From the NCBI GenBank assembly GCA_016926315.1, contig JAFGOU010000274.1, forward strand, positions 1 through 29,693: a stretch of DNA of 29,693 nucleotides, given 5' to 3'. A model generated the notes under the pieces. That model was not told where the DNA came from. It saw only the letters and a list, made by a program, of their open reading frames with translations, and did not search any database. The position numbers and the translations under genes are program-made. Shown one piece after another: positions 1-7,093 of this stretch. The DNA is from Chitinispirillaceae bacterium (lineage in GTDB: Bacteria > Fibrobacterota > Chitinivibrionia > Chitinivibrionales > Chitinispirillaceae). Position 1 is the stretch's first letter; every line of letters begins with the position of its first letter.

Positions 1-1
1 C

Positions 2-160
2 ACCGGTAAGGCGGAGGTCATTCCGCTTGTTGCGGCTGCCCTGCCCGCGGCACTGCAGGGGCCGGATGATATCGTCTGCGTCGCGGGCCGGACAGGGGAG
101 CAGTTCGACATTCCGACTCTCTATTCAATGCATCGCTTCGCTCCGCGGAGGCTCCGGTAA
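2..160 (+). CDS. C-terminal end of an unidentified protein (5' end outside window)
   Basis: An open frame enters from the left edge and runs 52 codons to a TAA at 158-160. The residues look protein-like: an alternating hydrophobic pattern with a VCVAGRTGEQFDIP stretch near the end. Third codon positions are G/C rich, as in the clear genes of this window. It is convergent with the minus-strand genes that follow. I do not recognise the family, and the fragment is too short to assign a function. A chance open frame is possible. Confidence 0.45.
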   Translation, partial: TGKAEVIPLVAAALPAALQGPDDIVCVAGRTGEQFDIPTLYSMHRFAPRRLR

Positions 161-207
161 CCGCGCCCTTCTGCCGCCAAAACGTGTCATCCCGTGCGCG
201 AGTGGGG

Positions 208-245
208 AATTCTACCAATCAACCCTCAAGGGTACCTTGGGAATT
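208..245. repeat. Nested imperfect inverted repeat between convergent genes
   Basis: The left arm reads AATTC-TA-CCAA-TCA-ACCC and the right arm reads GGGT-ACC-TTGG-GAATT, around a TCAA loop. The paired blocks are separated by small internal loops. It lies between the + strand stop at 160 and the minus-strand stop at 260, where a bidirectional terminator would be expected. Neither strand has a U tract after it, so a termination role is only inferred. Confidence 0.35.
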
Positions 246-259
246 ATAAGTGCGGCGGC

Positions 260-409
260 TCAGATAAACCGGGCAACAGATAGGTCGAACAGCGAGGCGA
301 GTTTTTTTGCCATATCTTTTAGGTTCCCGGCTTCGTCGGCTGAGTACGTCAGATGGCAATGGTACCGGTCGTCTCCCAATTTACTGTCGTTCTGCCAGCG
401 GTTCGCCAT
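260..409 (-). CDS. Possible small protein (49 aa) downstream of hisG
   Basis: An ATG at 409 opens a 49-codon frame that starts 29 bases after the hisG stop. A GGGAG sequence sits about nine bases upstream. The product is hydrophilic with a short amphipathic end (MAKKLASLFDLSVARFI). Third-position G/C use resembles the neighbouring genes, and the spacing suggests it is the last cistron of the ybeY-etf-hisG set. No family is recognised. It could be spurious, or a remnant of a longer gene. Confidence 0.4.
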   Translation of the reverse strand: MANRWQNDSKLGDDRYHCHLTYSADEAGNLKDMAKKLASLFDLSVARFI

Positions 410-438
410 CGACCCGCGCTCCCGACTGACCCTCCCAC

Positions 439-1308
439 TTACCCTATCACCTTGCTCACCTTGTACTCCACAATCCCCGTAGCGCCCGCCCTTTTCAGCC
501 GCGGGATGATGTGCTTGGTCTCGTAAAAATGCAGGATGGTTTCCACCGCGTGCCACCCCTTTTCCGAGAGGCTGGAGACGGTCGGGTTATGGAGCGCGGG
601 CAGTACTTTCAGGACTTTGTCGAGATTTCCGGCCTCGACATTGCATTTCAGTCCCACAAAGTTTTCTGCGGCGAGCGTGCCCTGAAGAAGCATGGTCAGG
701 TTTTCGAGCTTGTCCCGTTTCTCGCGGTTTTTCCACGACTGCCGGTTTGACACCAGAACCGTCGAGGTCTCCATGATGACGTCGATGATCCGCAACCGGT
801 TGGCGTGCATCGAGGAACCGGTTTCGGTAAGGTCCACGATCGCGTCGACCAGGCGGGGAGGCTTGACCTCGGTCGCGCCCCAGGAAAATTCAACCGTGAC
901 CGGTATTTTTTTTGTGGCGAAATAACGCTGGGTGGCTGCGACAAGCTCGGTAGCGATTCTTTTCCCGCGCAGGTCCTGCGGTTTGATAAAGCGGGAATCT
1001 TCCGGCACCGCAAGCACCCATTTGCAGGTGGCGCGCGAATTTTTGCTGTAGTTAAGGACCGTGACCTCCTCGACCCGCGCGCTGTTTTCCGCGACCCAGT
1101 CCTGGCCGCTGATGCCGGCGTCGAGAATTCCCTGCTCGACGTATCGGGGGATTTCCTGGGGCCGCATGATGATGAGGTCCAGTTCGGGATCGTCGCATAC
1201 CGGGAAATAGCAGCGCTCTCCTTTGCGGATGTGAATACCGGCTTTGTTGAAGAGATTGATCGTGGCCTCTTCGAGGCTGCCTTTTGGTAATCCGAGCGAA
1301 AGTTTCAT
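439..1308 (-). CDS. hisG: ATP phosphoribosyltransferase, long form
   Basis: This enzyme catalyses the first step of histidine synthesis, condensing ATP with PRPP to give phosphoribosyl-ATP in the cytoplasm. The 289-residue length and the C-terminal block from about residue 210 match the long HisG form, which has its own histidine-binding regulatory domain and needs no HisZ. The PRPP-site signature is clear (DAIVDLTETGSSMHANRLRI). The N-terminus MKLSLGLPKGSL is typical. The ATG is preceded by AGGAG at seven bases. It follows etfA by 18 bases, so it is probably co-transcribed. No other his gene is visible here, so it is separated from the rest of its pathway. Feedback inhibition by histidine is expected from the long form. 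Confidence 0.96.
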   Translation of the reverse strand: MKLSLGLPKGSLEEATINLFNKAGIHIRKGERCYFPVCDDPELDLIIMRPQEIPRYVEQGILDAGISGQDWVAENSARVEEVTVLNYSKNSRATCKWVLAVPEDSRFIKPQDLRGKRIATELVAATQRYFATKKIPVTVEFSWGATEVKPPRLVDAIVDLTETGSSMHANRLRIIDVIMETSTVLVSNRQSWKNREKRDKLENLTMLLQGTLAAENFVGLKCNVEAGNLDKVLKVLPALHNPTVSSLSEKGWHAVETILHFYETKHIIPRLKRAGATGIVEYKVSKVIG

Positions 1309-1326
1309 GGCACTGCTCCTGCCTGG

Positions 1327-2532
1327 TTATTGTTTCCCGAGCTTCTGCCTGAATGCGCGGGTCAGTTCCGGCACCACCTGCAACAGGTCACCGACAATTC
1401 CCAGATTGGCGATCTGGAAGATGTCGGCTGCCGGATCTTTGTTGATGGCAATAATGTAATCGCTGGATTGCATGCCTGCCATGTGCTGGACCGATCCGGA
1501 GATGCCGCAGGCGATGTAGAGCTTGGGGCAGACGGTTTTGCCGGTCTGGCCCACCTGGTGCGAGTAGGGGATCCATCCGGCATCCACCGCCGCGCGGCTG
1601 GCGCCCACCGCGCCGCCCAGCACTTCCGCAAGTTCGCGCAGCAGGACAAAATGTTCGGGCTTCTGCACGCCGCGGCCGCCGGCCACGATGATGTCGGCCT
1701 CGGTGATGTTGACCGTTGATTCGATCTCCTTGACAGTATCGACGATCGTGGTCCGCTCAAGGATCGATCCGGGCTCGACGGAGCGGACGATCACCTCACC
1801 CGTACGGGCGTCGTCGCGTGTGGCCGGTTTCATCACCTTGTGCCGCACCGTGGCGATCTGCGGTCGGTGGTGCGGGCAGATGATGGTGGCCATGAGATTG
1901 CCGCCGAACGCGGGCCGCGTTCCGAGAAGCAGCAGTTTTTCGGTATCGACTTCGAGTCCGGTACAGTCGGCGGTTAGTCCCCCGTAGACGCGTGTCGCGA
2001 CTTTTGGAATGAAAGAACGGCCGATCGCCGTGGCACCGGCAAGAAGAATGGCCGGTTTGGCTTCCGTGACGATTGTCGCCACAAGGGTTGCATAGGTGTC
2101 GTCGCGGAAAAGGGCGCAATCCGGTCCCTCGAGATAATACACCGTATCCGCGCCGAAGGAAATGATCTCTTCGGCCTCTTTTTTCATCCCGTTACCGATC
2201 AGGATGGCGATGAGTTTCTCTCCGAGCCGGTCGGCCAGTTTTCTGCCTTCGCCGAGCATTTCATAGGAGACGCCCGCAACGGCGCCGTTGTGCTGTTCGA
2301 TAAAAACCGCGACGTTTTTATAAAGTGAAAGGTCGGCTCTGCCGGCGCCATCGTCCTTGGTAATGGTGATTGCGGCGTATTTTCTGCACGCCTCCACGCA
2401 TGCGGCGCAGAGGGTACATTTTGAAAGGTCGATGACCGCTTTTTTGTCGATTATCTGGATGGCGTTGACGGCACAGGCACGCACGCAGAGCGTGCAGCCG
2501 ATACACTTTTCAAGATCAACGTTGATTCCCAC
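1327..2532 (-). CDS. etfA: Electron transfer flavoprotein alpha subunit with N-terminal 2[4Fe-4S] ferredoxin domain
   Basis: EtfA binds FAD and, with EtfB, passes electrons between a dehydrogenase and other carriers. Residues 1-60 form a two-cluster ferredoxin module with CIGCTLCVRAC and CTLCAACVEAC. The remaining ~340 residues are a normal EtfA, including the FAD-domain motifs AGGRGVQKPEHF and GQTGKTVCPKLYIACGISGS and the closing DIFQIANLGIVGDL. The start is GTG with AAGGA eight bases upstream. Ferredoxin-fused EtfA is known from electron-bifurcating complexes of anaerobes, for example those working with caffeyl-CoA reductase or lactate dehydrogenase. No such dehydrogenase lies nearby, so the partner is unknown. 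Bifurcation is an inference from the fusion. Confidence 0.94.
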   Translation of the reverse strand: MGINVDLEKCIGCTLCVRACAVNAIQIIDKKAVIDLSKCTLCAACVEACRKYAAITITKDDGAGRADLSLYKNVAVFIEQHNGAVAGVSYEMLGEGRKLADRLGEKLIAILIGNGMKKEAEEIISFGADTVYYLEGPDCALFRDDTYATLVATIVTEAKPAILLAGATAIGRSFIPKVATRVYGGLTADCTGLEVDTEKLLLLGTRPAFGGNLMATIICPHHRPQIATVRHKVMKPATRDDARTGEVIVRSVEPGSILERTTIVDTVKEIESTVNITEADIIVAGGRGVQKPEHFVLLRELAEVLGGAVGASRAAVDAGWIPYSHQVGQTGKTVCPKLYIACGISGSVQHMAGMQSSDYIIAINKDPAADIFQIANLGIVGDLLQVVPELTRAFRQKLGKQ

Positions 2533-2567
2533 TCGTGAGGTCCTTGTGTGGTAACCGTAGAGTGATT

Positions 2568-2643
2568 GTCATACCGGCTCCTGCCGGTATCCAGTTACTA
2601 AAATCTGCAGAAGACCCTGGATTCCGGCTTTTGCCGGAATGAC
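2568..2643. repeat. REP-like pair of inverted hairpins between etfB and etfA
   Basis: Two 27-base units face each other: 2568-2594 (GTCATACCGGC...GCCGGTATCCAG) and 2617-2643 (CTGGATTCCGGC...GCCGGAATGAC), with 22 bases between. Each unit is itself a hairpin (ATACCGGC/GCCGGTAT and ATTCCGGC/GCCGGAAT), and the two units are inverted copies of one another. Where the units differ in the stem, both sides of the stem changed together. The CTGGATTCCGGC...GCCGGAATGAC form is a widespread type of intergenic palindrome in bacteria. It may attenuate or stabilise the etfB-etfA transcript. Confidence 0.8.
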
Positions 2644-2680
2644 GTTTTATCTCATTATCGTCTATTCAAAATAGTGACCA

Positions 2681-3472
2681 TTATTTGATAACATTAAGCT
2701 CGCTAATGGTCGAAACCAGTTTTTCCACCAGTACCGGCAGTTCGCCGCTGATTTTCTCGCCGCTGCCTTTCCGCTGCGGGACGAACGAACGCAGAACCTG
2801 CGTCGGGCTGCCGGTAAGACCGGTTTTCATCCTGTCGGCGCAGAGCGTCTGTGCATCGAATACGGTTATCTTCGCGCTTTTTGCCCGCATTTTTCCTTTT
2901 AACGATGCCATGCGGGGAGTGTTGATTTCCTTGATTACGGTAATGAGGCCGGGCAAAGGCATCAGAACGACATCATATCCGTTTTCCATGAGCCGTTCCA
3001 CCCGGATCGACGTCGGGGTTATCTCCTCGACCTTTCTTACCCACGCAACGAACGGTACGCCGAGCATTTCAGCAATGCCCGGACCGACCTGCGCCGTATC
3101 GCCGTCAATCGCCTGCTTGCCGCAGATGATCAAGTGCGTTTCACCGAGCGCCTGTATTCCCTTCGACAGGGTATAGGAGGTCGCCCAGGTGTCCGATCCC
3201 GCGAATGCCCGGTCTGAAACGAGATACCCCTCGTCAGCCCCCATGGCAATGGCCGATTTAAGCGCGGATTCCGCCTGCGGCGGACCCATGGAAATGACCT
3301 TGACCGTGCCGTTTCCAAGCCGTTCCCGGATGCGCAGCGCCTCCTCGATGGCGTATTCGTCGAATGGATTGACTACTGCCTCCACGCCGTCGCGAATCAG
3401 GGTCCCGGTTTCAGGGTTTATTTTGACCTGGGTTGTTCCGGGCACCTGTTTGATACAGACCACGATATTCAC
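2681..3472 (-). CDS. etfB: Electron transfer flavoprotein beta subunit
   Basis: EtfB is the second subunit of the Etf heterodimer and carries AMP, or a second FAD in bifurcating types. The 263-residue length is normal. Family motifs are present: MNIVVCIKQVPGTTQV at the N-terminus, NPFDEYAIEEAL, GKQAIDGDTAQVGP, and the signature region near residues 185-205 (VIKEINTPRMASLKG). The start is GTG with AAGGAG seven bases upstream, a strong ribosome site. It lies 148 bases upstream of ferredoxin-etfA, with the REP-like hairpins between, and 89 bases downstream of ybeY. A weak promoter candidate (TTGCCC, 18 bases, TATTTT) is visible in that 89-base gap, but I do not rely on it. Confidence 0.95.
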   Translation of the reverse strand: MNIVVCIKQVPGTTQVKINPETGTLIRDGVEAVVNPFDEYAIEEALRIRERLGNGTVKVISMGPPQAESALKSAIAMGADEGYLVSDRAFAGSDTWATSYTLSKGIQALGETHLIICGKQAIDGDTAQVGPGIAEMLGVPFVAWVRKVEEITPTSIRVERLMENGYDVVLMPLPGLITVIKEINTPRMASLKGKMRAKSAKITVFDAQTLCADRMKTGLTGSPTQVLRSFVPQRKGSGEKISGELPVLVEKLVSTISELNVIK

Positions 3473-3561
3473 CGGACATCTCCTTCATAAAACATGTTTT
3501 GATGCGGAAAAACCTGTATAAAATACTTGTTGCCTGACGAATCGGGCAACGGAGAAAACGG

Positions 3562-4020
3562 TCAGGGAACGTTTGGCGTCCGATAGTTTTTCTCTTTTTT
3601 CTCCATGGCGAGCCGGTCGGCTTTCTTTATATGGTCGTAGCCGAGAAGGTGCAGGAAACCGTGGATAAACAGGCGGATTATCTCCTCATGCACGGTCAGA
3701 CCGTACTCCCGTGCCTGGGCAGCCGCGCGGGGAATCGAAAGGTAGATTTCACCCAGCAGATCGGGGTCGTCATAGGTAAAAGAGAGAACGTCGGTCGCAC
3801 GGTCGATACCGCGGTAGGCGGCATTCAGCGACCTGATCCTTCCGTTTGAACAGAAAATCAGCGATGTTTTCTGTACGAGAGGGACCTGCTCCGCCGTATA
3901 GAGTTGCGCGGCGCACTCATGAAGCCGTTTTGATGGTAGGGAGAGCGACCGGTCTTCCCTCAAGAGCCGTAACGGTTTTTCCACGGGCGTTTTTCGAAAT
4001 GGCGAGGGAGATGATCTCAT
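3562..4020 (-). CDS. ybeY: Endoribonuclease YbeY, rRNA maturation factor
   Basis: YbeY is a zinc-dependent endoribonuclease that acts in 16S rRNA 3'-end maturation and ribosome quality control. The metal motif HGFLHLLGYDH places three histidines at about residues 120, 124 and 130. The preceding LNAAYRGIDRATDVLSF is the usual family block. A longer frame continues upstream to 4491, but those residues do not resemble the family and lie antisense to a clear + strand gene. The ATG at 4020 gives 152 residues, the normal YbeY length. The ribosome site is weak. The start codon overlaps the -35 box of the divergent promoter at 4020-4049, so the two genes share a very short control region. Confidence 0.92.
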   Translation of the reverse strand: MRSSPSPFRKTPVEKPLRLLREDRSLSLPSKRLHECAAQLYTAEQVPLVQKTSLIFCSNGRIRSLNAAYRGIDRATDVLSFTYDDPDLLGEIYLSIPRAAAQAREYGLTVHEEIIRLFIHGFLHLLGYDHIKKADRLAMEKKEKNYRTPNVP

Positions 4021-4049
4021 TGACGCACCATCGCGTGAAGTGATACAAT
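4020..4049 (+). promoter_or_regulatory. Sigma70-like promoter for the beta-helix/barrel gene
   Basis: TTGACG (4020-4025) and TACAAT (4044-4049) are separated by 18 bases, close to consensus. Transcription would start near 4056. This rules out the GTG at 4040 as a start and supports the ATG at 4130. The -35 box overlaps the ybeY start codon on the other strand. Confidence 0.65.
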
Positions 4050-4129
4050 TGAACCAATGGAAATATAGTTGCGGACCACCCCGGAAGGAACCGGATTCAG
4101 GACCATGGCTCATCGGCAAGGAATGGCGA

Positions 4130-7021
4130 ATGTTCCGACCTTTTCGAGTAAAAAATCCGGGCATCAACCTTTCCGAAAATATATCGCCGCCGCTCGAACA
4201 ACTGAAGGCACGGAGTCCTGCGCACCGTACGATTTTAAGCAAGTACCGGTTATCGCGGTCCCTTGCAGCCGTACTCATTATGGCAGCGGGTAGTGCCGTC
4301 CCTGTGCGTTCCGATACGGCAGTCGCCACCGCCCCTGACGAAGGCGGTCTTTTGCTCCCGGACAGTCTGGTGCAGGAGATAAAAACCGTTATTCCCCCCG
4401 GCATTTTTTTCGGGACGTTCGACAGGGAGGACGGCCCGTACCTGATAGACGGCAGTGTGACCGTGCCCTCAGGCCAGGTGCTGGAGTTCAAGGCCGGATC
4501 GGTGGTTCATATCGGCGGAGACTACTCCACCATCACGGTGTTTGGTCAGATCATTGCGCGTGGGACCCCTGAAGAGCCGGTCATCTTCATGTCGGCACGC
4601 AAACGGCCAAACCCCTGGGACTGGGACCGCATCTACTGCAGAAGCAGAAACCAATCACTGTTCGAGCACTGTATCATCAGGCATTCGAATTTCGGCATTA
4701 CCGTGGAAAACGGTTCGGTGACCATCAACCGCTGTCTTTTTGAGCGAAATTCTCTTTATGGGCTCGCGGTCAAGAATGCCGAGGTGAACATCCTTTTTTC
4801 GACGTTCAGCAAAGGGCATGTGCTGGGGATGCTGTTGAACGCCGGCGCGGACGTGACGGGCGACAGCCTGGTGATCAAGGACAATACCACCGGCATAGGA
4901 TGCGATGGAAAGGCACGGCTCCTTCTGAGTAGAAGCGTGGTGGAGGGGAACGTGAACGGCATCGTCGCGACGCCGGATGCATCGGTCAGCCTGGTCGGTA
5001 GCTCCGTTTCCCGCAACAGGACGGGAATCATCACCCAAGAACCGGTTCCGAAGAAAAACAGGGACATGGTCTTTAATAACGGGCTGGATGAAAAAATCGT
5101 GGATGCCAAGGTTTTACGCGGTTTTTTAAAAGAGCCGGAAACCGTCCGCTCAATCGCCCTTCCAATAACAGAGGCTGCCACCGGAGCAAAAGAGGGGTTC
5201 AACCCAGGGTTCAATGCGGTCTCCGCGGAAGACCGGCAGGCACCCAGTTTCATCGGCACGGTTACGACGGGATTCCGGTTCTTCCAGCCCGAGCCATTTC
5301 GTCATCCCCTGTCCGACACCGTCTTTTCGCAGACACTGTACCCGACCGACCTGCAACCCGAAATCCAGGTTTTCGCGAACGGGAAGCGCGGGAATACCGA
5401 CGTCAACCTGCTCATGGACCTCTACTCGAATTCATGGCTGAATACCGAGGGATATTTCGGGAAAAACATGCTGAACCTTGGATTATCGTATGATAATCAT
5501 ACGCTTTCGTTCGGGGATTTTTTCGAAAGCGGTTCAGAGACTTCGGTGAGCGGCCGCCAGATGACCGGCATCAAATACACCGGCTACTACTGGGACATGG
5601 GCGGCGGCATGCGGAGGATGGAGTACCGGCTTGCCGCCGGAGAGTCGGAAATGCCGAGGGATTCCGGCCGCCATGACCTCCGGCAGTACAATATCACCGT
5701 AGATTCCGGTATGTCAATGCGCCAGCAGCTCACCTATGTCATGGCAACAACCCTTCGGCCGAGCCCCAACTCGACTTTTTCCGCGCAGGGCATCATCGCG
5801 CGCGATCAGGTCGACAAGCCGCTGTTTCGCCACGTACTGTCCGATCCCGGGGCGCCACGGCCCATCGAGGCGCAGACCGGGGTTCTTGCCGGCACGTTGA
5901 GTCTGTTAAAGGGGAGCGTGGAGCTGTCGGCAGAGGTGGATCTCGGAACCCACGATACCATCAACGCCGCGGAAGAAAAGAATATCGCCTGGTATAACCC
6001 TGAGCTGGAGGACGCGCTGCCGAAGATCTTCAGAAATTTTCTGAGCGCGTCGGATTTCGGCGATCACTATGCAGTGACCCTCGGCGGCAAGGGCTTTTAC
6101 CGGGACTATACCGTGAATTTCGCGGCAATCGGGATCGGCCCGGAGTATTTTTCCGCCGGAAATCCGTACCTCGAGTCCAACCGTCGTATAGCACGCTGCG
6201 CCGTCGAGCGGCTGTTCAGCGAATACCGGTCGTTTGGAGCAGGTTACGAATACGAACAGACCCTTTCGACCGGCACGCCCATCGACCGCAATAACCTGAA
6301 CATGAAGATGGAGTATGGTTGTGGGGAGAATCGACCCGCATTTTCACTCAACTACCTTGTCCGCCTGGAGACCGCCACTGCCGGCGAACGTTTTTTCATT
6401 GTTACCCCCGATACCGAGGACGACGATTCAACCGCCTATGGATCGTATCGATATGAGAAACTGACCAACAGCGCTGCGCTGGAGGGCAAACAGAACCTTT
6501 CTGGCGCAGTGAGCTACAGCGCCGGCTACCAGTTTCTCTGGGACAATGATCTTTCCGTGCACGTGAACAGCGGCAATAATGATATCGGCGACCGGTTCCA
6601 GCACCAGGTGACCGGCATGCTGATGTTCAGGATAAACAAAACGGTCCGGAATAAGACCAATTTCAGGGTCACGCTCAAGGATGAAAACCGTGATTCGCTT
6701 GCCACCCTCGCTTATAAGGTAAGCGACCAGGTCGGCCTGACCCTCATACCTCGCAGACTGACCATGAGCATCAGCGCCGAAATAAGCAGGAAAACGGAAG
6801 AAAAGTTTGCCATGGACACGCTGCGGTTTGTGAAAATCGGCTGGCAGGACCCGGTGTTGACCTCATTTTACGGTGGAGATATCGAGGTCAAGTACTCCCT
6901 GAGTTCCCGTCTCACGTTTACCGCCAAAGGTCGCTACGAAAAGAGTTATGATGAGATGGAGAGCTCGCGGGAAAATTACCTGTTGAAAATGGCTGGAATG
7001 CATATGACCTGGCTGTTCTGA
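4130..7021 (+). CDS. Secreted right-handed beta-helix protein with C-terminal outer-membrane beta-barrel
   Basis: This 963-residue protein has three parts. A hydrophobic segment at about residues 45-60 (SLAAVLIMAAGSA) looks like a signal sequence with an unusually long N-region. Residues ~85-310 show the parallel beta-helix pattern, opening with a cap-type block (GSVTVPSGQVLEFKAGSVV, then VFGQIIARGTPEEPVIF) and then short repeated turns. Residues ~390-963 are rich in alternating polar/hydrophobic strands with aromatic girdle residues and end in MHMTWLF; a terminal Phe is the usual outer-membrane barrel signal. The ATG at 4130 has AAGGA seven bases upstream and lies ~75 bases after the predicted transcription start. 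The layout resembles an autotransporter, but the barrel part is about twice the usual size. No enzymatic motif was seen and the role is unknown. It converges on the VWA gene. Confidence 0.8.
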   Translation: MFRPFRVKNPGINLSENISPPLEQLKARSPAHRTILSKYRLSRSLAAVLIMAAGSAVPVRSDTAVATAPDEGGLLLPDSLVQEIKTVIPPGIFFGTFDREDGPYLIDGSVTVPSGQVLEFKAGSVVHIGGDYSTITVFGQIIARGTPEEPVIFMSARKRPNPWDWDRIYCRSRNQSLFEHCIIRHSNFGITVENGSVTINRCLFERNSLYGLAVKNAEVNILFSTFSKGHVLGMLLNAGADVTGDSLVIKDNTTGIGCDGKARLLLSRSVVEGNVNGIVATPDASVSLVGSSVSRNRTGIITQEPVPKKNRDMVFNNGLDEKIVDAKVLRGFLKEPETVRSIALPITEAATGAKEGFNPGFNAVSAEDRQAPSFIGTVTTGFRFFQPEPFRHPLSDTVFSQTLYPTDLQPEIQVFANGKRGNTDVNLLMDLYSNSWLNTEGYFGKNMLNLGLSYDNHTLSFGDFFESGSETSVSGRQMTGIKYTGYYWDMGGGMRRMEYRLAAGESEMPRDSGRHDLRQYNITVDSGMSMRQQLTYVMATTLRPSPNSTFSAQGIIARDQVDKPLFRHVLSDPGAPRPIEAQTGVLAGTLSLLKGSVELSAEVDLGTHDTINAAEEKNIAWYNPELEDALPKIFRNFLSASDFGDHYAVTLGGKGFYRDYTVNFAAIGIGPEYFSAGNPYLESNRRIARCAVERLFSEYRSFGAGYEYEQTLSTGTPIDRNNLNMKMEYGCGENRPAFSLNYLVRLETATAGERFFIVTPDTEDDDSTAYGSYRYEKLTNSAALEGKQNLSGAVSYSAGYQFLWDNDLSVHVNSGNNDIGDRFQHQVTGMLMFRINKTVRNKTNFRVTLKDENRDSLATLAYKVSDQVGLTLIPRRLTMSISAEISRKTEEKFAMDTLRFVKIGWQDPVLTSFYGGDIEVKYSLSSRLTFTAKGRYEKSYDEMESSRENYLLKMAGMHMTWLF

Positions 7022-7031
7022 ATTTTTTCCG

Positions 7032-7077
7032 GAAATGGAACGGCCCGGAATGGTGCCATTCCGGGCCGTTCCATTTC
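7032..7077. repeat. Perfect 22-bp hairpin between convergent genes
   Basis: Bases 7032-7053 are exactly complementary to 7056-7077, with TG at the centre, so a stem of about 21 pairs closes on a four-base loop. It fills most of the 72-base gap between the barrel-protein stop (7021) and the VWA-protein stop (7094). A second short palindrome, TTTCCGGAAA (7026-7035), overlaps its left end. Neither strand has a U tract after the stem, so it is not a textbook intrinsic terminator. A bidirectional transcription stop or 3'-end stabiliser is the simplest inference. Confidence 0.8.
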
Positions 7078-7093
7078 TCAAATCAGCCGGCGG

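Noticed and set aside
4021..4491. N-terminal extension of the ybeY frame on the minus strand
   Set aside because: The extra ~157 residues do not resemble YbeY and lie antisense to the well-supported barrel-protein gene; 152 residues from 4020 is the normal family length.
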